NCBI RefSeq assembly: GCF_044769865.1
Contig: NZ_JBIZWA010000002.1
Span: 496,001-560,000 of the forward strand
DNA: 64,000 nt
Source of the DNA: Homoserinimonas sp044769865
GTDB lineage: Bacteria > Actinomycetota > Actinomycetes > Actinomycetales > Microbacteriaceae
Direction: 5' to 3'
The position numbers were made by a program, and so were the translations under genes. The number at the start of each line of letters is the position of its first letter. Positions within the stretch are counted from its first letter, which is position 1. The notes below the pieces were generated by a model. That model saw nothing but the letters and a program-made list of their open reading frames with translations. It searched no databases and was not told the origin of the DNA. This document shows, piece by piece, positions 15,940-27,210 of the stretch.

Positions 15940-17115
15940 ATGAGCGATTCCGCGATCCGTGGAGCGCGCCTGATCGGGTTCATCGGCGACGTCCACGGGG
16001 ACATGCAGCATCTCTTGGCCGCCATGAACATCATGTGGAACCACGGCGTACAGGTGCTTGTCGTACTCGGCGACTTCGGCATGGTTTGGCCCGGGCGGAA
16101 CTGGTCAGCCGAGCTGGACAAGATCAACCGCAGACTGTCAGTGCGAGGCCAGACCCTGTACTTCATAGACGGCAACCACGAAGACTTCGATGCCCTTTAC
16201 AAGTTCCCTCTCGGCGACGACGGCCTGAGGACCCTCCGCCAGAAGGTCATTCACATCCCGAGAGGAACCCGAATGACGCTGTCCTCCGGGCGCACCCTGG
16301 CCGCCCTCGGAGGCGCGAATTCCATCGACGCTGACAGCCGCATCGCTGGCCGTTCGTGGTGGCCCCAGGAATCGATCACGGACGACGATCTCGCCAGCCT
16401 GGGGGCGGATCCTGCGGACGTGATGATCGGTCATGATGCACCGCTGGACTTGCCTGCGCTTGACCGTCACCTCGCCGCGACCGAGCATCTCTGGTCCGAG
16501 AGTGGTCTTGTCTACGCCGACGCCGGACGACGTGTGTTTCACCGCGGGTTCACTCAGGTGCGCCCCCACCTATACCTCGGCGGTCACTACCATCTCCACG
16601 TCGACCAAACGGTCGACTTCCTCGCAGGCGAGGACCGGTCCCGGTGCCGCACGGTGATTCTCGACATGAACCGCGGGGGAGATGCGGTCTCGTTCGCCAT
16701 CATGGACGTCGAGGGCCTCAGCCTCGAATACCTCACAAGACGAGAGCGCCCCGTCACGTCCCTAACGGGGCGCGAATCTGGCCGGTGGCACGTGACCACG
16801 GCAGAGGGCACCCACATGCTCGATCTAGACGCTCGCACCATTGAGCAAACACCCGAGGCCAACGACGGCAACCCAGCGCCTCAACTCCTTGAACTTCTTC
16901 TCTGCCGGGTAGGACTACCACTGTCATGGACGGACACCCGCCGACACGATCCCACGGCAGACCACCGGCAGGACGCTAGTGACGTGGAACGCATCGCCCG
17001 GGTACCTAGGAACTCGCGTTCCGCTCCGCCTCATCCCGTGACTTCTCGTACAGCCCCATCGCGACGAGCACCTTCACCAGCGGCCCGAGATTCTCCATCT
17101 GCAGCAGCGCCTTGA
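15940..17115 (+). CDS. calcineurin-like metallophosphoesterase
   Basis: A 391-residue protein with all metallophosphoesterase motifs in order: IGDVHGDMQHL (residues about 14-24), LGDFGMVW, IDGNHEDFDAL, MIGHDAPLD and GGHYHLHV. A dinuclear metal centre is expected, with a phosphoester or nucleotide substrate that is unknown. ATG 15940 has an SD (GGAGAGGG at 15931-15938). Residues from about 320 onward look like non-domain sequence, and the last 110 bp run antisense over the 3' end of hsdR. The original stop may therefore have been lost by a frameshift. It is a cargo gene of the island, possibly a defence or nucleotide-signalling enzyme. Confidence 0.82.
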   Translation: MSDSAIRGARLIGFIGDVHGDMQHLLAAMNIMWNHGVQVLVVLGDFGMVWPGRNWSAELDKINRRLSVRGQTLYFIDGNHEDFDALYKFPLGDDGLRTLRQKVIHIPRGTRMTLSSGRTLAALGGANSIDADSRIAGRSWWPQESITDDDLASLGADPADVMIGHDAPLDLPALDRHLAATEHLWSESGLVYADAGRRVFHRGFTQVRPHLYLGGHYHLHVDQTVDFLAGEDRSRCRTVILDMNRGGDAVSFAIMDVEGLSLEYLTRRERPVTSLTGRESGRWHVTTAEGTHMLDLDARTIEQTPEANDGNPAPQLLELLLCRVGLPLSWTDTRRHDPTADHRQDASDVERIARVPRNSRSAPPHPVTSRTAPSRRAPSPAARDSPSAAAP

Positions 17116-20080
17116 TGCCGTCATTGTGACCGGTAGCGGATGCGTAGATGACGTCTTCGAGCTCGCTCTCGATGGTGGGGGAGGTTTCGAAGTCCACAGG
17201 GGTGTTGGCCATCGCCTCGGCCTGAATCTTCTCGTTCTCCACCACGTGCCGCATGATCGTCTCCGTGACGGCGATGCCGTCGGTCTCGCTCACGCCAGTG
17301 CCGGAGAAGAGGTCGTTGATCTTGTCGATCACGTCCTGCAGCAGCCCGTACTTCACCTCGCGCGGCTGACCCGAGCCGGCTTCGGTGATGCCGGTCAGCT
17401 CACCGGACTTGCCCGGGGTGAGGCCGAGGTTGCGGGCGTCGAGCTTGCGCAGCCGGTAGTGGGTGAGCACCACCTCGTCCGTGTTGATCACCCGCGAGTC
17501 AGCATCCTGCCGTTCGATGACGCGGCGGTAGACGCGCAGGAAGATTGCCCACTTCTCGATGTCGGTGTCGCCGTAGTCGAGGATCTGCGACAGGAAGTCA
17601 TACGCCCTCACGAACGAGTTGACGGTGCCGCGGAACTCCTCCAGCCGCCCGACCTCCAGGTCGTCGGATGCTTCGACGGCGTCGTTCCAGCGCGTCCAGA
17701 ACACGTCGCGGGAGGCCTTGATGTGGGAGTAGAGGGCGTTGTGGCTGGTCTTATTCAGCCACGCGTCCACGACCCCGTCGACGTCGTGGTTGTCGATGAT
17801 GTTCATGCTGCGCAGCTTCGACAGCATGGTGTGGATGATGTTCGGGTCGGACGGCTTCGTCAGGTCCGCATCCTCGTAGTAGGTCTGGAAGGCAGTGAGG
17901 ATCTCGTCGGGGTCGTTGACGAAGTCGAGGATGTAGGTGTTCTCCTTGCCGGGGATGACCCGGTTCAGGCGGGAGAGGGTCTGCACGGCGGTGATGCCGG
18001 AGAGCTTCTTGTCCACATACATGCCCACCAGCAGCGGCTGGTCGAAGCCCGTCTGAAATTTGCTGGCGACGATCAGCACCTGGAACTCATCCCCGCCGAA
18101 CGCCGCCTCCAGCGAGCGTCCCTTCAGTCCCGGGTTCATGCTCGTCTCGGTGTGCTCCTCCGCACCGGATTCCGGGTCAGTGACGGTGCCAGAGAACGCG
18201 ACGAGAGCGCCCAGCTGCCCGTCGAGCTTGTTGTCTTTCAGGTACTTGTCGATAGCGACCTTGTACCGCACAGCCTCCTTACGAGACCCGGTGACCACCA
18301 TGGCTTTGGCGCGGCCGCCGAGCTCGGTGCGCACGTTCGCGCGGAAGTGCTCCACGATCACCGCAACCTTCTGCGCGATGTTCGTCGGGTGCAGCCGCAC
18401 CCACCGCATCAGCTCAGTGTTCGCCTTCGTGGTGTCAACTTCCACGTCGGTGCCCCCGGCGGTGTGGGCGATGCTGAAGGCGAGGTCGTAGGTGATGTAG
18501 TTCTTCAGCACGTCCAGGATGAAGCCCTCCTCGATGGCCTGCTTCATCGAGTACAGGTCGAACTCCTTCTTCACCCCCTGCTCGTTCTCGCGCCCGAACA
18601 GCTCGACCGTCTTACCCTTCGGAGTGGCGGTGAAGGCGAAGAACGACACCGTGCCGACACCGACCTTGCGGGCCATCATGTCGGCCAGCACATCCTCGGC
18701 ATCCACCGTCTCGTCGCCGTCTGAGGTGCCGGCGGTGAGAACTTGCTTGAGGGATGCCGCAGCCTCACCTGTCTGGGATGAGTGGGCCTCGTCGGCGATG
18801 ACGGCATACTTGCGCCCCGCCAGCCCAGCGTTGTTCTCGATCTCGATGAGCGCGTGCGGGAAGGTCTGCAGAGTCACACCGATGATCTGCCGCCCTGCCA
18901 GCAGGGCGGCGGCGAGCTGCTTCGACTTCGACGCATCCCCACCCCGCGTGATCGGCTCGAACACACCGGAGGTGGTCTCCAGCTGCTCGACCGCGCGCTG
19001 CAGTTGCCCATCGAGGACTTGCCGGTCGGAGACGACAATGACGCCGTCGAACATCTTGGTGCCGTCGGGTTTGTGGAGCTGCGCCATCCGGTGCGCGGTC
19101 CACGCAATTGAGTCGGTCTTGCCTGATCCGGCAGAGTGCTGGATCAGGTAATTGTGTCCGGGCCCCTCGTCGAGGACGGCCTTCTCCAGCTTGGTAACGG
19201 CCCGCCACTGGTGGTACCGGGGGAACCGAAGCGACCGCGTGTAGGTCTTCTTCCCGTCGATCGGGTCGGTCTTCTCCTCGAACCGGTAGTGCAGGAACCG
19301 GCCGATGATGTCCAGCCAGGTCTCCCGCTCCAGGATCTCCTGCCAGAAGTACGCCGTCGGGCTCGTGCCGGGGATCGGGGCGTTGCCGGCACCGTTGCCC
19401 TTGCCCCGGTTGAACGGCAAGAACCGCGTGTTCGCTCCGTCGAGCTTCGTGGTCATGTGCACTTCTTCGTTGGTGACCACGAAGTGCACGAGCGCCCCAC
19501 GCCCAAACGAGAGCAGAGGTTCACCGTCGGGGCGACGGTCGGTCGCGTACTGCTTGAGCCCGGCCTGCAGGTTCTGGGTGAGGTCGGTCTTCAGCTCGAT
19601 CGTGGCGACAGGGATGCCGTTGACAAACAGAGCCAGGTCGAGCCGGTTGCCGTTCTTGGTCGAGTACTCGACCTGCCGCATCACCCGCACCCGGTTCATC
19701 CGGAACCGCTCCACCGTCACCGCATTCAACGTCGTCGCCGGCCGCGCCTGGAACAGCGAGAACTTCGCATTCAGCACGCCGATTGGAGTTTTGAGCGCGG
19801 CGAGGGTGCCGCCGCCGTTCATGGTGTCGGTGGCGAGCACCTGCACGATCCGGTCGAGGATCTGCTTGCGCCCCTGCGCTTGGGAGACTTCGGATGCTTC
19901 GGGCTTGACGATCTTCGCCAGCTGCTCCGGCTGCGTATCCTGCAACCAGCCGATGATGTCGTCCTCGAACAGGCCTCGCTCGCGGTCGTAGCCGAGGTCA
20001 TCGGGGGAGTACTCCCACCCGTGCGCCGCCAAATGCTCACAAAGCTCGGTCTCGAACGCGTCCTCATGATGAATCGCCAC
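17006..20080 (-). CDS. hsdR: type I restriction enzyme R subunit
   Basis: A 1024-residue HsdR. It has an N-terminal PD-(D/E)XK nuclease (RLDLALFVNGIPVATIELK, with ELK at 162-164), then a superfamily 2 helicase/translocase with Walker A HSAGSGKTD (Lys321), DEAH box (430-433), FTATP, and the helicase C motifs ASKFQTGFDQP and TLSRLNR, followed by the C-terminal assembly domain. It cleaves unmodified DNA after ATP-driven translocation, in complex with HsdM and HsdS. GTG 20080 is chosen because GAGGGG stands six bases upstream, and it lies 10 bp after the hsdS stop. Length is normal and no motif is missing. Confidence 0.96.
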   Translation of the reverse strand: MAIHHEDAFETELCEHLAAHGWEYSPDDLGYDRERGLFEDDIIGWLQDTQPEQLAKIVKPEASEVSQAQGRKQILDRIVQVLATDTMNGGGTLAALKTPIGVLNAKFSLFQARPATTLNAVTVERFRMNRVRVMRQVEYSTKNGNRLDLALFVNGIPVATIELKTDLTQNLQAGLKQYATDRRPDGEPLLSFGRGALVHFVVTNEEVHMTTKLDGANTRFLPFNRGKGNGAGNAPIPGTSPTAYFWQEILERETWLDIIGRFLHYRFEEKTDPIDGKKTYTRSLRFPRYHQWRAVTKLEKAVLDEGPGHNYLIQHSAGSGKTDSIAWTAHRMAQLHKPDGTKMFDGVIVVSDRQVLDGQLQRAVEQLETTSGVFEPITRGGDASKSKQLAAALLAGRQIIGVTLQTFPHALIEIENNAGLAGRKYAVIADEAHSSQTGEAAASLKQVLTAGTSDGDETVDAEDVLADMMARKVGVGTVSFFAFTATPKGKTVELFGRENEQGVKKEFDLYSMKQAIEEGFILDVLKNYITYDLAFSIAHTAGGTDVEVDTTKANTELMRWVRLHPTNIAQKVAVIVEHFRANVRTELGGRAKAMVVTGSRKEAVRYKVAIDKYLKDNKLDGQLGALVAFSGTVTDPESGAEEHTETSMNPGLKGRSLEAAFGGDEFQVLIVASKFQTGFDQPLLVGMYVDKKLSGITAVQTLSRLNRVIPGKENTYILDFVNDPDEILTAFQTYYEDADLTKPSDPNIIHTMLSKLRSMNIIDNHDVDGVVDAWLNKTSHNALYSHIKASRDVFWTRWNDAVEASDDLEVGRLEEFRGTVNSFVRAYDFLSQILDYGDTDIEKWAIFLRVYRRVIERQDADSRVINTDEVVLTHYRLRKLDARNLGLTPGKSGELTGITEAGSGQPREVKYGLLQDVIDKINDLFSGTGVSETDGIAVTETIMRHVVENEKIQAEAMANTPVDFETSPTIESELEDVIYASATGHNDGIKALLQMENLGPLVKVLVAMGLYEKSRDEAERNASS

Positions 20081-20090
20081 TGGTTTCCCC

Positions 20091-21457
20091 TCAGCTCGCC
20101 GATTCGAATGTGTCAGTTTTGGAACGGTTGTGACGATTCTGGAACGCTGCGGACTCGCGCACGTCAATCTTCCCGGTCACCGCCGCCGAGATCAGCGCGG
20201 CCCGCCGCTCCCGCGACAACGCGATGGCCTCCCGCGCGTCGCCGGCGGCACTATCCACCTCGGCTATGGCCTTCTCAATATGACGCACGATGCGAGCTTG
20301 TTCATCTGCGGGAGGGAACGCCAAGAGTATCCGTTCCAGCTTCTCAGCCGTCAGGTGCGCGATAGTGGACTTGTTCGACAGCATGTCGATGACGCCGTTC
20401 CAGCGAAGAGAATCCAAAGCGAAGCCAAGGAACCTCGTAGACCCCGCGCGCGAGCTGGACCGAACTCGGTTAACCGTCTTTTGGAAGCCCCAACCGGGCA
20501 TGCCCGCAGCGAGGTGCACGTTCACGCCAACCGCACCACCCTCGACCACCAGGAGGTCCTCCTGCCGAATGTCTAGAGACCGAACCTCGGCTCGCGTAAA
20601 GGGCATTTCGTTTACAGATTTCAGGTCAAGGCCGCTCTCCTGAATATTCGCCGCTCGCACATAGGGGAGAACAGTCGCGTCCACGCTGGCCACCTTTCCC
20701 GCGTCCAGCATCTTGCCGAGCACTACGGAGAAGTAGCGCGAGACCCGCGTGACACTCCAATGGCGGGGAACCTGGCCGAGCCATTCGACTCCGCTGTCTT
20801 TCATCGGGGCGGTCGGGTCGAGGCCCTTGGTGACGGCGTGGCTGATCGTCGCGGCACGCCGCTCGGTGAGCAGCCTGATGAGTTCTTCCTGGTCGGCAAT
20901 GAACGCGTCGATCTCCGCCGTCTCCCGGTCCAGGTAGTTGGCGATCTCGATTTGTGCTTCTGCAGGCGGGAACGGGACTACTTCGTTGAAGTAACTTGTC
21001 TCGTCCAAGTTCTGGATGCCAGTCGACTGGCGCACCGAACGCGAGGTTACCCTCAAGGCATAGTTCGCGCCATGCACGTACGTCCAGTAACGCGGGTCCA
21101 TGCCTTCTTTGAGAACCACACGCGCCACAAAGTTCGAGCAGACGGCCGGTTCGGCCCTGTCGTATAGAACGACAAACCCAACCGGTGACTTCTCGCCGCC
21201 GCCGGACTTCTCCAACAAGAGGTCCCCGGCCTGAAGGACTCGCCCTCGTCTCTCCGAAGCGCTCACAGCGCGAACGGTGACGTCTCTGTCTTGTATCCGT
21301 TGAATCGCACGGTCGAAATCGGCCACCCGAACACATCGGATGTCGTTCTCACCATCAGGGTCGCCTCCCCAAATTCCGTTGCGCGAGTCGACGATGGAAT
21401 TCTTGATTCGGCCGAGCGCCCACCCTCCTGGAAGCTGGTCGGGCGAGAGAAGCAGGC

Positions 21458-21461
<4 letters not shown>
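20091..21461 (-). CDS. hsdS: type I restriction enzyme specificity subunit
   Basis: A 456-residue HsdS with two target-recognition domains (about 15-180 and 235-400), each followed by a conserved helical spacer: IEIANYLDRETAEIDAFIADQEELIRLLTERR and the matching ARIVRHIEKAIAEVD block near the end. The phrase MKDSGVEWLGQVPRHW between the halves is a family hallmark. It determines the split recognition sequence of both methylation and cleavage, and that sequence cannot be read from the protein. GTG 21461 overlaps the hsdM stop by four bases (GTGA), so the subunits are translationally coupled. Confidence 0.95.
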
Positions 21462-23410
<1,949 letters not shown>

Positions 23411-23531
23411 GACGTGACTCTCCCCATTGCCGCGGATCCGAACACCGCGACACCACGAGTCTGCCGGTAACCGGTGACAGAGCGCACACACCGCACCGGA
23501 AACTCAGGCACGAAACGACCCCGAAAACACA

Positions 23532-23559
23532 AAATCCCCGAGCCTAAACTCGGGGATTT
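23532..23559 (-). terminator. Rho-independent terminator of tRNA-Leu
   Basis: Perfect 11-bp arms (23532-23542 and 23549-23559) around a 6-base loop. On the minus strand it is followed by a T-rich run (TTGTGTTTTC), just downstream of tRNA-Leu. Confidence 0.85.
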
Positions 23560-23568
23560 CGTTTCGTG
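23532..23568. repeat. direct repeat touching the tRNA-Leu 3' end, putative proximal attachment site
   Basis: Same 37-bp sequence as at 7897-7933 (35 of 37 identical). It contains the tRNA terminator and the last two bases of the tRNA gene. Confidence 0.55.
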
Positions 23569-23651
23569 TCCGAAGGGGGACTTGAACCCCCACGCCCTAT
23601 ACGGGCACTAGCACCTCAAGCTAGCGCGTCTACCAATTCCGCCATCCGGAC
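23567..23651 (-). tRNA. tRNA-Leu (anticodon GAG)
   Basis: The minus strand folds as an 85-nt class II tRNA. Acceptor arm GTCCGGA pairs with TTCGGAC plus discriminator A. The D arm contains GGCGGAATTGGTAGACGCG. The anticodon stem CTAGC/GCTAG has loop TTGAGGT (GAG). A variable arm follows, and the T arm is GGGGGTTCAAGTCCCCC. CCA is not encoded. It decodes CUC/CUU leucine codons. Confidence 0.96.
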
Positions 23652-23753
23652 CGGATGTCTGTTGCTTGCGCAACGAGGTACGACTTTAGCACGATCCGAG
23701 ACCCCGTTTTGCACATCGGCCGCGCCACCGTCGGCGGGCGATAGCGTGGAGCT

Positions 23754-25058
23754 ATGACGACTGAGGTGCAACTCGACGAGACGGCCATCATCGCGCGCGA
23801 CCTGATCCGTTTCGACACCACCAACTACGGCGAAGGTCGCTCCAATGGGGAGACGGATGCCGCGGAGTACGTCGGCCAGAAACTCATCGAACTCGACCTC
23901 GAGCCGCTCATGTTCGAAGGAGCACCCGGTCGTACGAGCGTCATCGCCCATGTGAAGGGTCGCGACGCGAGCAAGGGCAAGCTCGTCGTCCACGGGCACC
24001 TCGACGTTGTGCCGGCGGTAGCCGACAACTGGAGTGTCGACCCCTTCGAGGGCGTCATCAAAGACGGGATGCTATGGGGCCGCGGGGCCGTCGATATGAA
24101 GAACATGGACGCCATGATCCTCACGGCGCTCGGCGACATTCTGAAATCGGGGGAGCGACCCGCCCGTGACCTCATCATCGCCTTCTTCGCCGACGAGGAG
24201 GCGGGTGGCGTGTTCGGTTCGGGCTACCTGGTGCGCGAGCATCCGGAACTCTTCGAGGGTGCGACCGAGGCGATCAGCGAGGTCGGCGGCTACTCCATCA
24301 CGGTCGGCGACAAGCGTGCCTACCTGCTGCAGACGGGGGAGAAGGCGCTCATCTGGGCCAAGCTCGTCGCCCGCGGCACGGCCGGACACGGCTCGCGCAT
24401 CCATCGCGACAACGCCATCACCCGCCTCGCCGAAGCCGTCGCCAAGGTCGGCAAGCTCGAGTGGCCCGTTCGCCTCACCGACACGACCGAGCAGCTGCTG
24501 GGCGAGATCGCCCGCATCCTCGGCGTCGACCCGCAGCGCGTCGGCCCCGACGAGCTCGCCCTCGCGACCGGCACCGCCTCCAACTGGATCCAGGCCTCCC
24601 TGCGCAACACCGCCAACCCGACCATGCTGTCGGCCGGGTACAAGCACAACGTCATCCCCGACACGGCCGAGGCGGCCCTCGACATCCGAGCCTTCCCTGG
24701 AGAAGAAGACGCGGTGCTGGCCGCGATTCAGGATGCTGTTGGCCCCGACATCGAGGTCGTCACGTCCTTCCGCGACGTCGGCACCGAAACGACCTTCGAC
24801 GGCTCCCTGGTCGACGCCGTCAAGGCCACGCTGGAACGCCACGACCCCGGCGCGCCCGTGCTGCCCTACCTGCTGGCCGCCGGCACCGACAACAAGGCAC
24901 TCAGCAAGCTCGGCATCCGTGGCTTCGGCTTCGCGCCCCTCAAGCTGCCGGCCGACCTGGATTTCCCGGGGATGTTCCACGGGGTCGACGAGCGAGTGCC
25001 ACTCGACTCGCTGGTGTTCGGGCGGCGCGTACTCAGGGATCTGTTGCTGGAATACTAG
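23754..25058 (+). CDS. M20/M25/M40 family metallopeptidase
   Basis: A 434-residue M20-family hydrolase. The zinc ligands are in the usual places: VHGHLDVVPA, GRGAVDMKNMDA and FFADEEAGG (with the catalytic Glu), and HGVDERVP near the C-terminus. The lid/dimerisation domain lies at about 205-330 (ARGTAGHGSRIHRDNAI). Members remove or hydrolyse amide-linked amino acids or dipeptides, and the substrate is unknown. The gene starts just upstream of the divergent tRNA-Leu and is followed 42 bp later by uppP. A second, only distantly similar M20 gene is at 55.3-56.7 kb. Confidence 0.92.
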   Translation: MTTEVQLDETAIIARDLIRFDTTNYGEGRSNGETDAAEYVGQKLIELDLEPLMFEGAPGRTSVIAHVKGRDASKGKLVVHGHLDVVPAVADNWSVDPFEGVIKDGMLWGRGAVDMKNMDAMILTALGDILKSGERPARDLIIAFFADEEAGGVFGSGYLVREHPELFEGATEAISEVGGYSITVGDKRAYLLQTGEKALIWAKLVARGTAGHGSRIHRDNAITRLAEAVAKVGKLEWPVRLTDTTEQLLGEIARILGVDPQRVGPDELALATGTASNWIQASLRNTANPTMLSAGYKHNVIPDTAEAALDIRAFPGEEDAVLAAIQDAVGPDIEVVTSFRDVGTETTFDGSLVDAVKATLERHDPGAPVLPYLLAAGTDNKALSKLGIRGFGFAPLKLPADLDFPGMFHGVDERVPLDSLVFGRRVLRDLLLEY

Positions 25059-25100
25059 ATCGGTCGCTGCGCCCGCAGCCGCCGGATCACAGGGAGTTCC

Positions 25101-25955
25101 ATGAGTTTCATCGAGGCGATCATCCTCGGCCTGGTCCAGGGCCTCACGGAGTTCCTCCCCATCTCCTCCAGCGCACACCTGCGCATCGTCGGCGAGATCC
25201 TGCCCTCGGCGACCGACCCCGGCGCGACCTTCACCGCCATCACGCAGATCGGCACCGAAGCCGCCGTCATCATCTACTTCTGGAAAGACATCACCCGCAT
25301 CATCGGGCGCTGGTTCCGGCACTGGCGCGCGAGCGAGAACATCCCCAAGAACGACCCGGATGTGCGCCTCGGCTGGCTCGTCATCATCGGCACCATCCCC
25401 ATCGTGCTCCTCGGCTTCTTCGCGCAGGAGTACATCCGCTCCGTCTTCCGCTCGCTCTGGCTCGTCGCGATCGTGCTGATCGTCTTCGGCCTCCTCCTGT
25501 GGGCGGCCGACTGGTGGGGCCGCCGCACGCGCGAGATGCGCGAGATGACCTACCGCGACGGCATCCTCGTCGGCCTCGCACAGATGCTCGCGCTCATCCC
25601 CGGCGTCTCACGCTCGGGCGCCACCACGAGCGCCGGCCTCGCCCTCGGCTACACGCGACCCGCCGCGGCCCGCTTCGCCTTCCTCCTCGCGATCCCCGCG
25701 GTCTTCGGCAGCGGCTTCTACGAGCTCTACCACGGCGTCACCTGCGACCCCGCGGTCGAGACCTGCGTCGAGGTCTACGGGCCGCTCGAGACCCTCATCG
25801 CCACCGTCGTCGCCTTCGGTGTCGGCTGGGCCGTCATCGCGTTCCTCATGGCCTACATCTCCAAGCGCTCCTTCCTGCCCTTCGTGATCTACCGCCTCGC
25901 ACTCGGCGGCGTGCTGCTCGTGCTGCTGTCAATGGGCGTCATCGAAGCGATCTAG
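25101..25955 (+). CDS. uppP: undecaprenyl-diphosphate phosphatase
   Basis: A 284-residue polytopic UppP/BacA protein. The first active-site repeat is GLVQGLTEFLPISSSAHL (residues about 9-26), with the catalytic Glu-rich and SSSAH parts. The second is PGVSRSGATTSAGL (about 165-180), with the Ser-Arg pair. About eight helices are seen. It dephosphorylates undecaprenyl diphosphate to recycle the cell-wall lipid carrier and can confer bacitracin tolerance. It is followed after 9 bp by mshC, the same order as in mycobacteria. Confidence 0.97.
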   Translation: MSFIEAIILGLVQGLTEFLPISSSAHLRIVGEILPSATDPGATFTAITQIGTEAAVIIYFWKDITRIIGRWFRHWRASENIPKNDPDVRLGWLVIIGTIPIVLLGFFAQEYIRSVFRSLWLVAIVLIVFGLLLWAADWWGRRTREMREMTYRDGILVGLAQMLALIPGVSRSGATTSAGLALGYTRPAAARFAFLLAIPAVFGSGFYELYHGVTCDPAVETCVEVYGPLETLIATVVAFGVGWAVIAFLMAYISKRSFLPFVIYRLALGGVLLVLLSMGVIEAI

Positions 25956-25964
25956 GCTGGAGGG

Positions 25965-27197
25965 GTGAAGTCCTGGAGCCACCCCGCAGTACCGTCCCTC
26001 GCCGGCACAGGGCCGATCCCCGAACTCTTCGACACGGCGACGGGCACCCTCAAGCGGGCATGCTCGACCGCCCACGCCTCGCTGTACGTGTGCGGCATCA
26101 CGCCCTACGACGCGACGCACCTGGGGCACGCGGCCACCTATCTCGCCTACGACACCCTGGTTCGCGTCTGGCTCGACGCCGGCAAAGACGTGCGCTACGT
26201 GCAGAACATCACCGACGTCGACGACCCGCTGCTCGAGCGCGCCGCCGCGACGGGCGTCGACTGGCGTGAGCTCGCCGCCTCCCAGGTCGACCTCTTCCGC
26301 TCCGACATGCAGCACCTTCGCGTCATCCCGCCGCAGCACTACGTCGGTGTGACCGAAGTCATCGATGACGTCGCGGATGCCGTCGCGCGCCTTCTCCAGG
26401 CAGGCGTCGCCTACCGGGTGCCGAGCGAGGATGCCGACGACGACCTCTACTTCGACAGCGCTGCGGCGGCGAGCGTCGCCTGGTCGCTCGGCAGCGAGAG
26501 CGGACTCGACCGCGAGACCATGATGCGGCTCTCAGCGGAGCGCGGGGGAGACCCCGAACGCGCCGGCAAGCGCGACCCCCTCGACCCGCTCCTGTGGCGT
26601 GCCGAACGCGCAGGCGAGCCCGCGTGGGACTCGGTGCTCGGCCGGGGCCGACCCGGCTGGCACATCGAATGCGCTGTCATCGCGCTCGACCGCCACGACG
26701 AGACCATCACGGTCAACGGCGGCGGTTCCGACCTGATCTTCCCGCACCACGAGTTCAGCGCCGGCCACGTCGCCGCCCTCACCGGTGAGCCGCTCGCTGA
26801 GATCTACTCCCACACGGGCATGGTCGCCTACCAGGGCGAGAAGATGAGCAAGTCGCTCGGCAACCTCGTGCTCGTCTCGCGGCTCGTCGCGGCGGGAGTC
26901 GACCCGCGCGCCATCCGCCTCGCCCTCCTCTCGGAGCACTATCGCAGCGACTGGGAGTGGACCGACGCGCACGTGCGCCGGGCCAACGTGCGCCTCAGCA
27001 GCTGGAGCGACTGGGCAGCCGACTGCGACGCCGTCGACGCCGACCCGAAGGTCGCCACGTTGCGCGAGACCCTCAGCCACGACCTCGACACGCCACGCGC
27101 CCTCGAGCAGATCGATGCGCATGTCGCGGCGGGACAGCCTGCCACGCGCGCGCTCGTCGACGCGATCGACGCCCTGCTGGGCATCCGCCTGGTCTAG
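25965..27197 (+). CDS. mshC: mycothiol cysteine ligase
   Basis: A 410-residue class I aminoacyl-tRNA-synthetase-like ligase that joins cysteine to GlcN-inositol with ATP, the third step of mycothiol synthesis. Zn-binding Cys43 is in YVCGITPYDATHLGHA (with the HIGH-like HLGH), and KMSKS is at 293-297. The block TVNGGGSDLIFPHHEF distinguishes MshC and cysteinyl-tRNA synthetase. MshC is assigned because the protein is shorter, lacks the DALR tail of CysS and has the PSLAGTGP N-terminus. Its presence shows that the organism makes mycothiol. GTG 25965 sits almost directly behind GGAGGG, so the start has unusual spacing. Confidence 0.96.
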   Translation: MKSWSHPAVPSLAGTGPIPELFDTATGTLKRACSTAHASLYVCGITPYDATHLGHAATYLAYDTLVRVWLDAGKDVRYVQNITDVDDPLLERAAATGVDWRELAASQVDLFRSDMQHLRVIPPQHYVGVTEVIDDVADAVARLLQAGVAYRVPSEDADDDLYFDSAAAASVAWSLGSESGLDRETMMRLSAERGGDPERAGKRDPLDPLLWRAERAGEPAWDSVLGRGRPGWHIECAVIALDRHDETITVNGGGSDLIFPHHEFSAGHVAALTGEPLAEIYSHTGMVAYQGEKMSKSLGNLVLVSRLVAAGVDPRAIRLALLSEHYRSDWEWTDAHVRRANVRLSSWSDWAADCDAVDADPKVATLRETLSHDLDTPRALEQIDAHVAAGQPATRALVDAIDALLGIRLV

Positions 27198-27210
27198 CGG
27201 CGGAGCGACC

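Noticed and set aside
17126..18724. Large plus-strand frames opposite hsdR and hsdM
   Set aside because: These are antisense shadows in GC-rich coding DNA. The minus-strand genes have complete motif sets.
24461..26269. Long plus-strand frame of 602 codons across the M20, uppP and mshC genes
   Set aside because: It is Arg/His/Pro-rich third-frame translation of real genes, with no domain.
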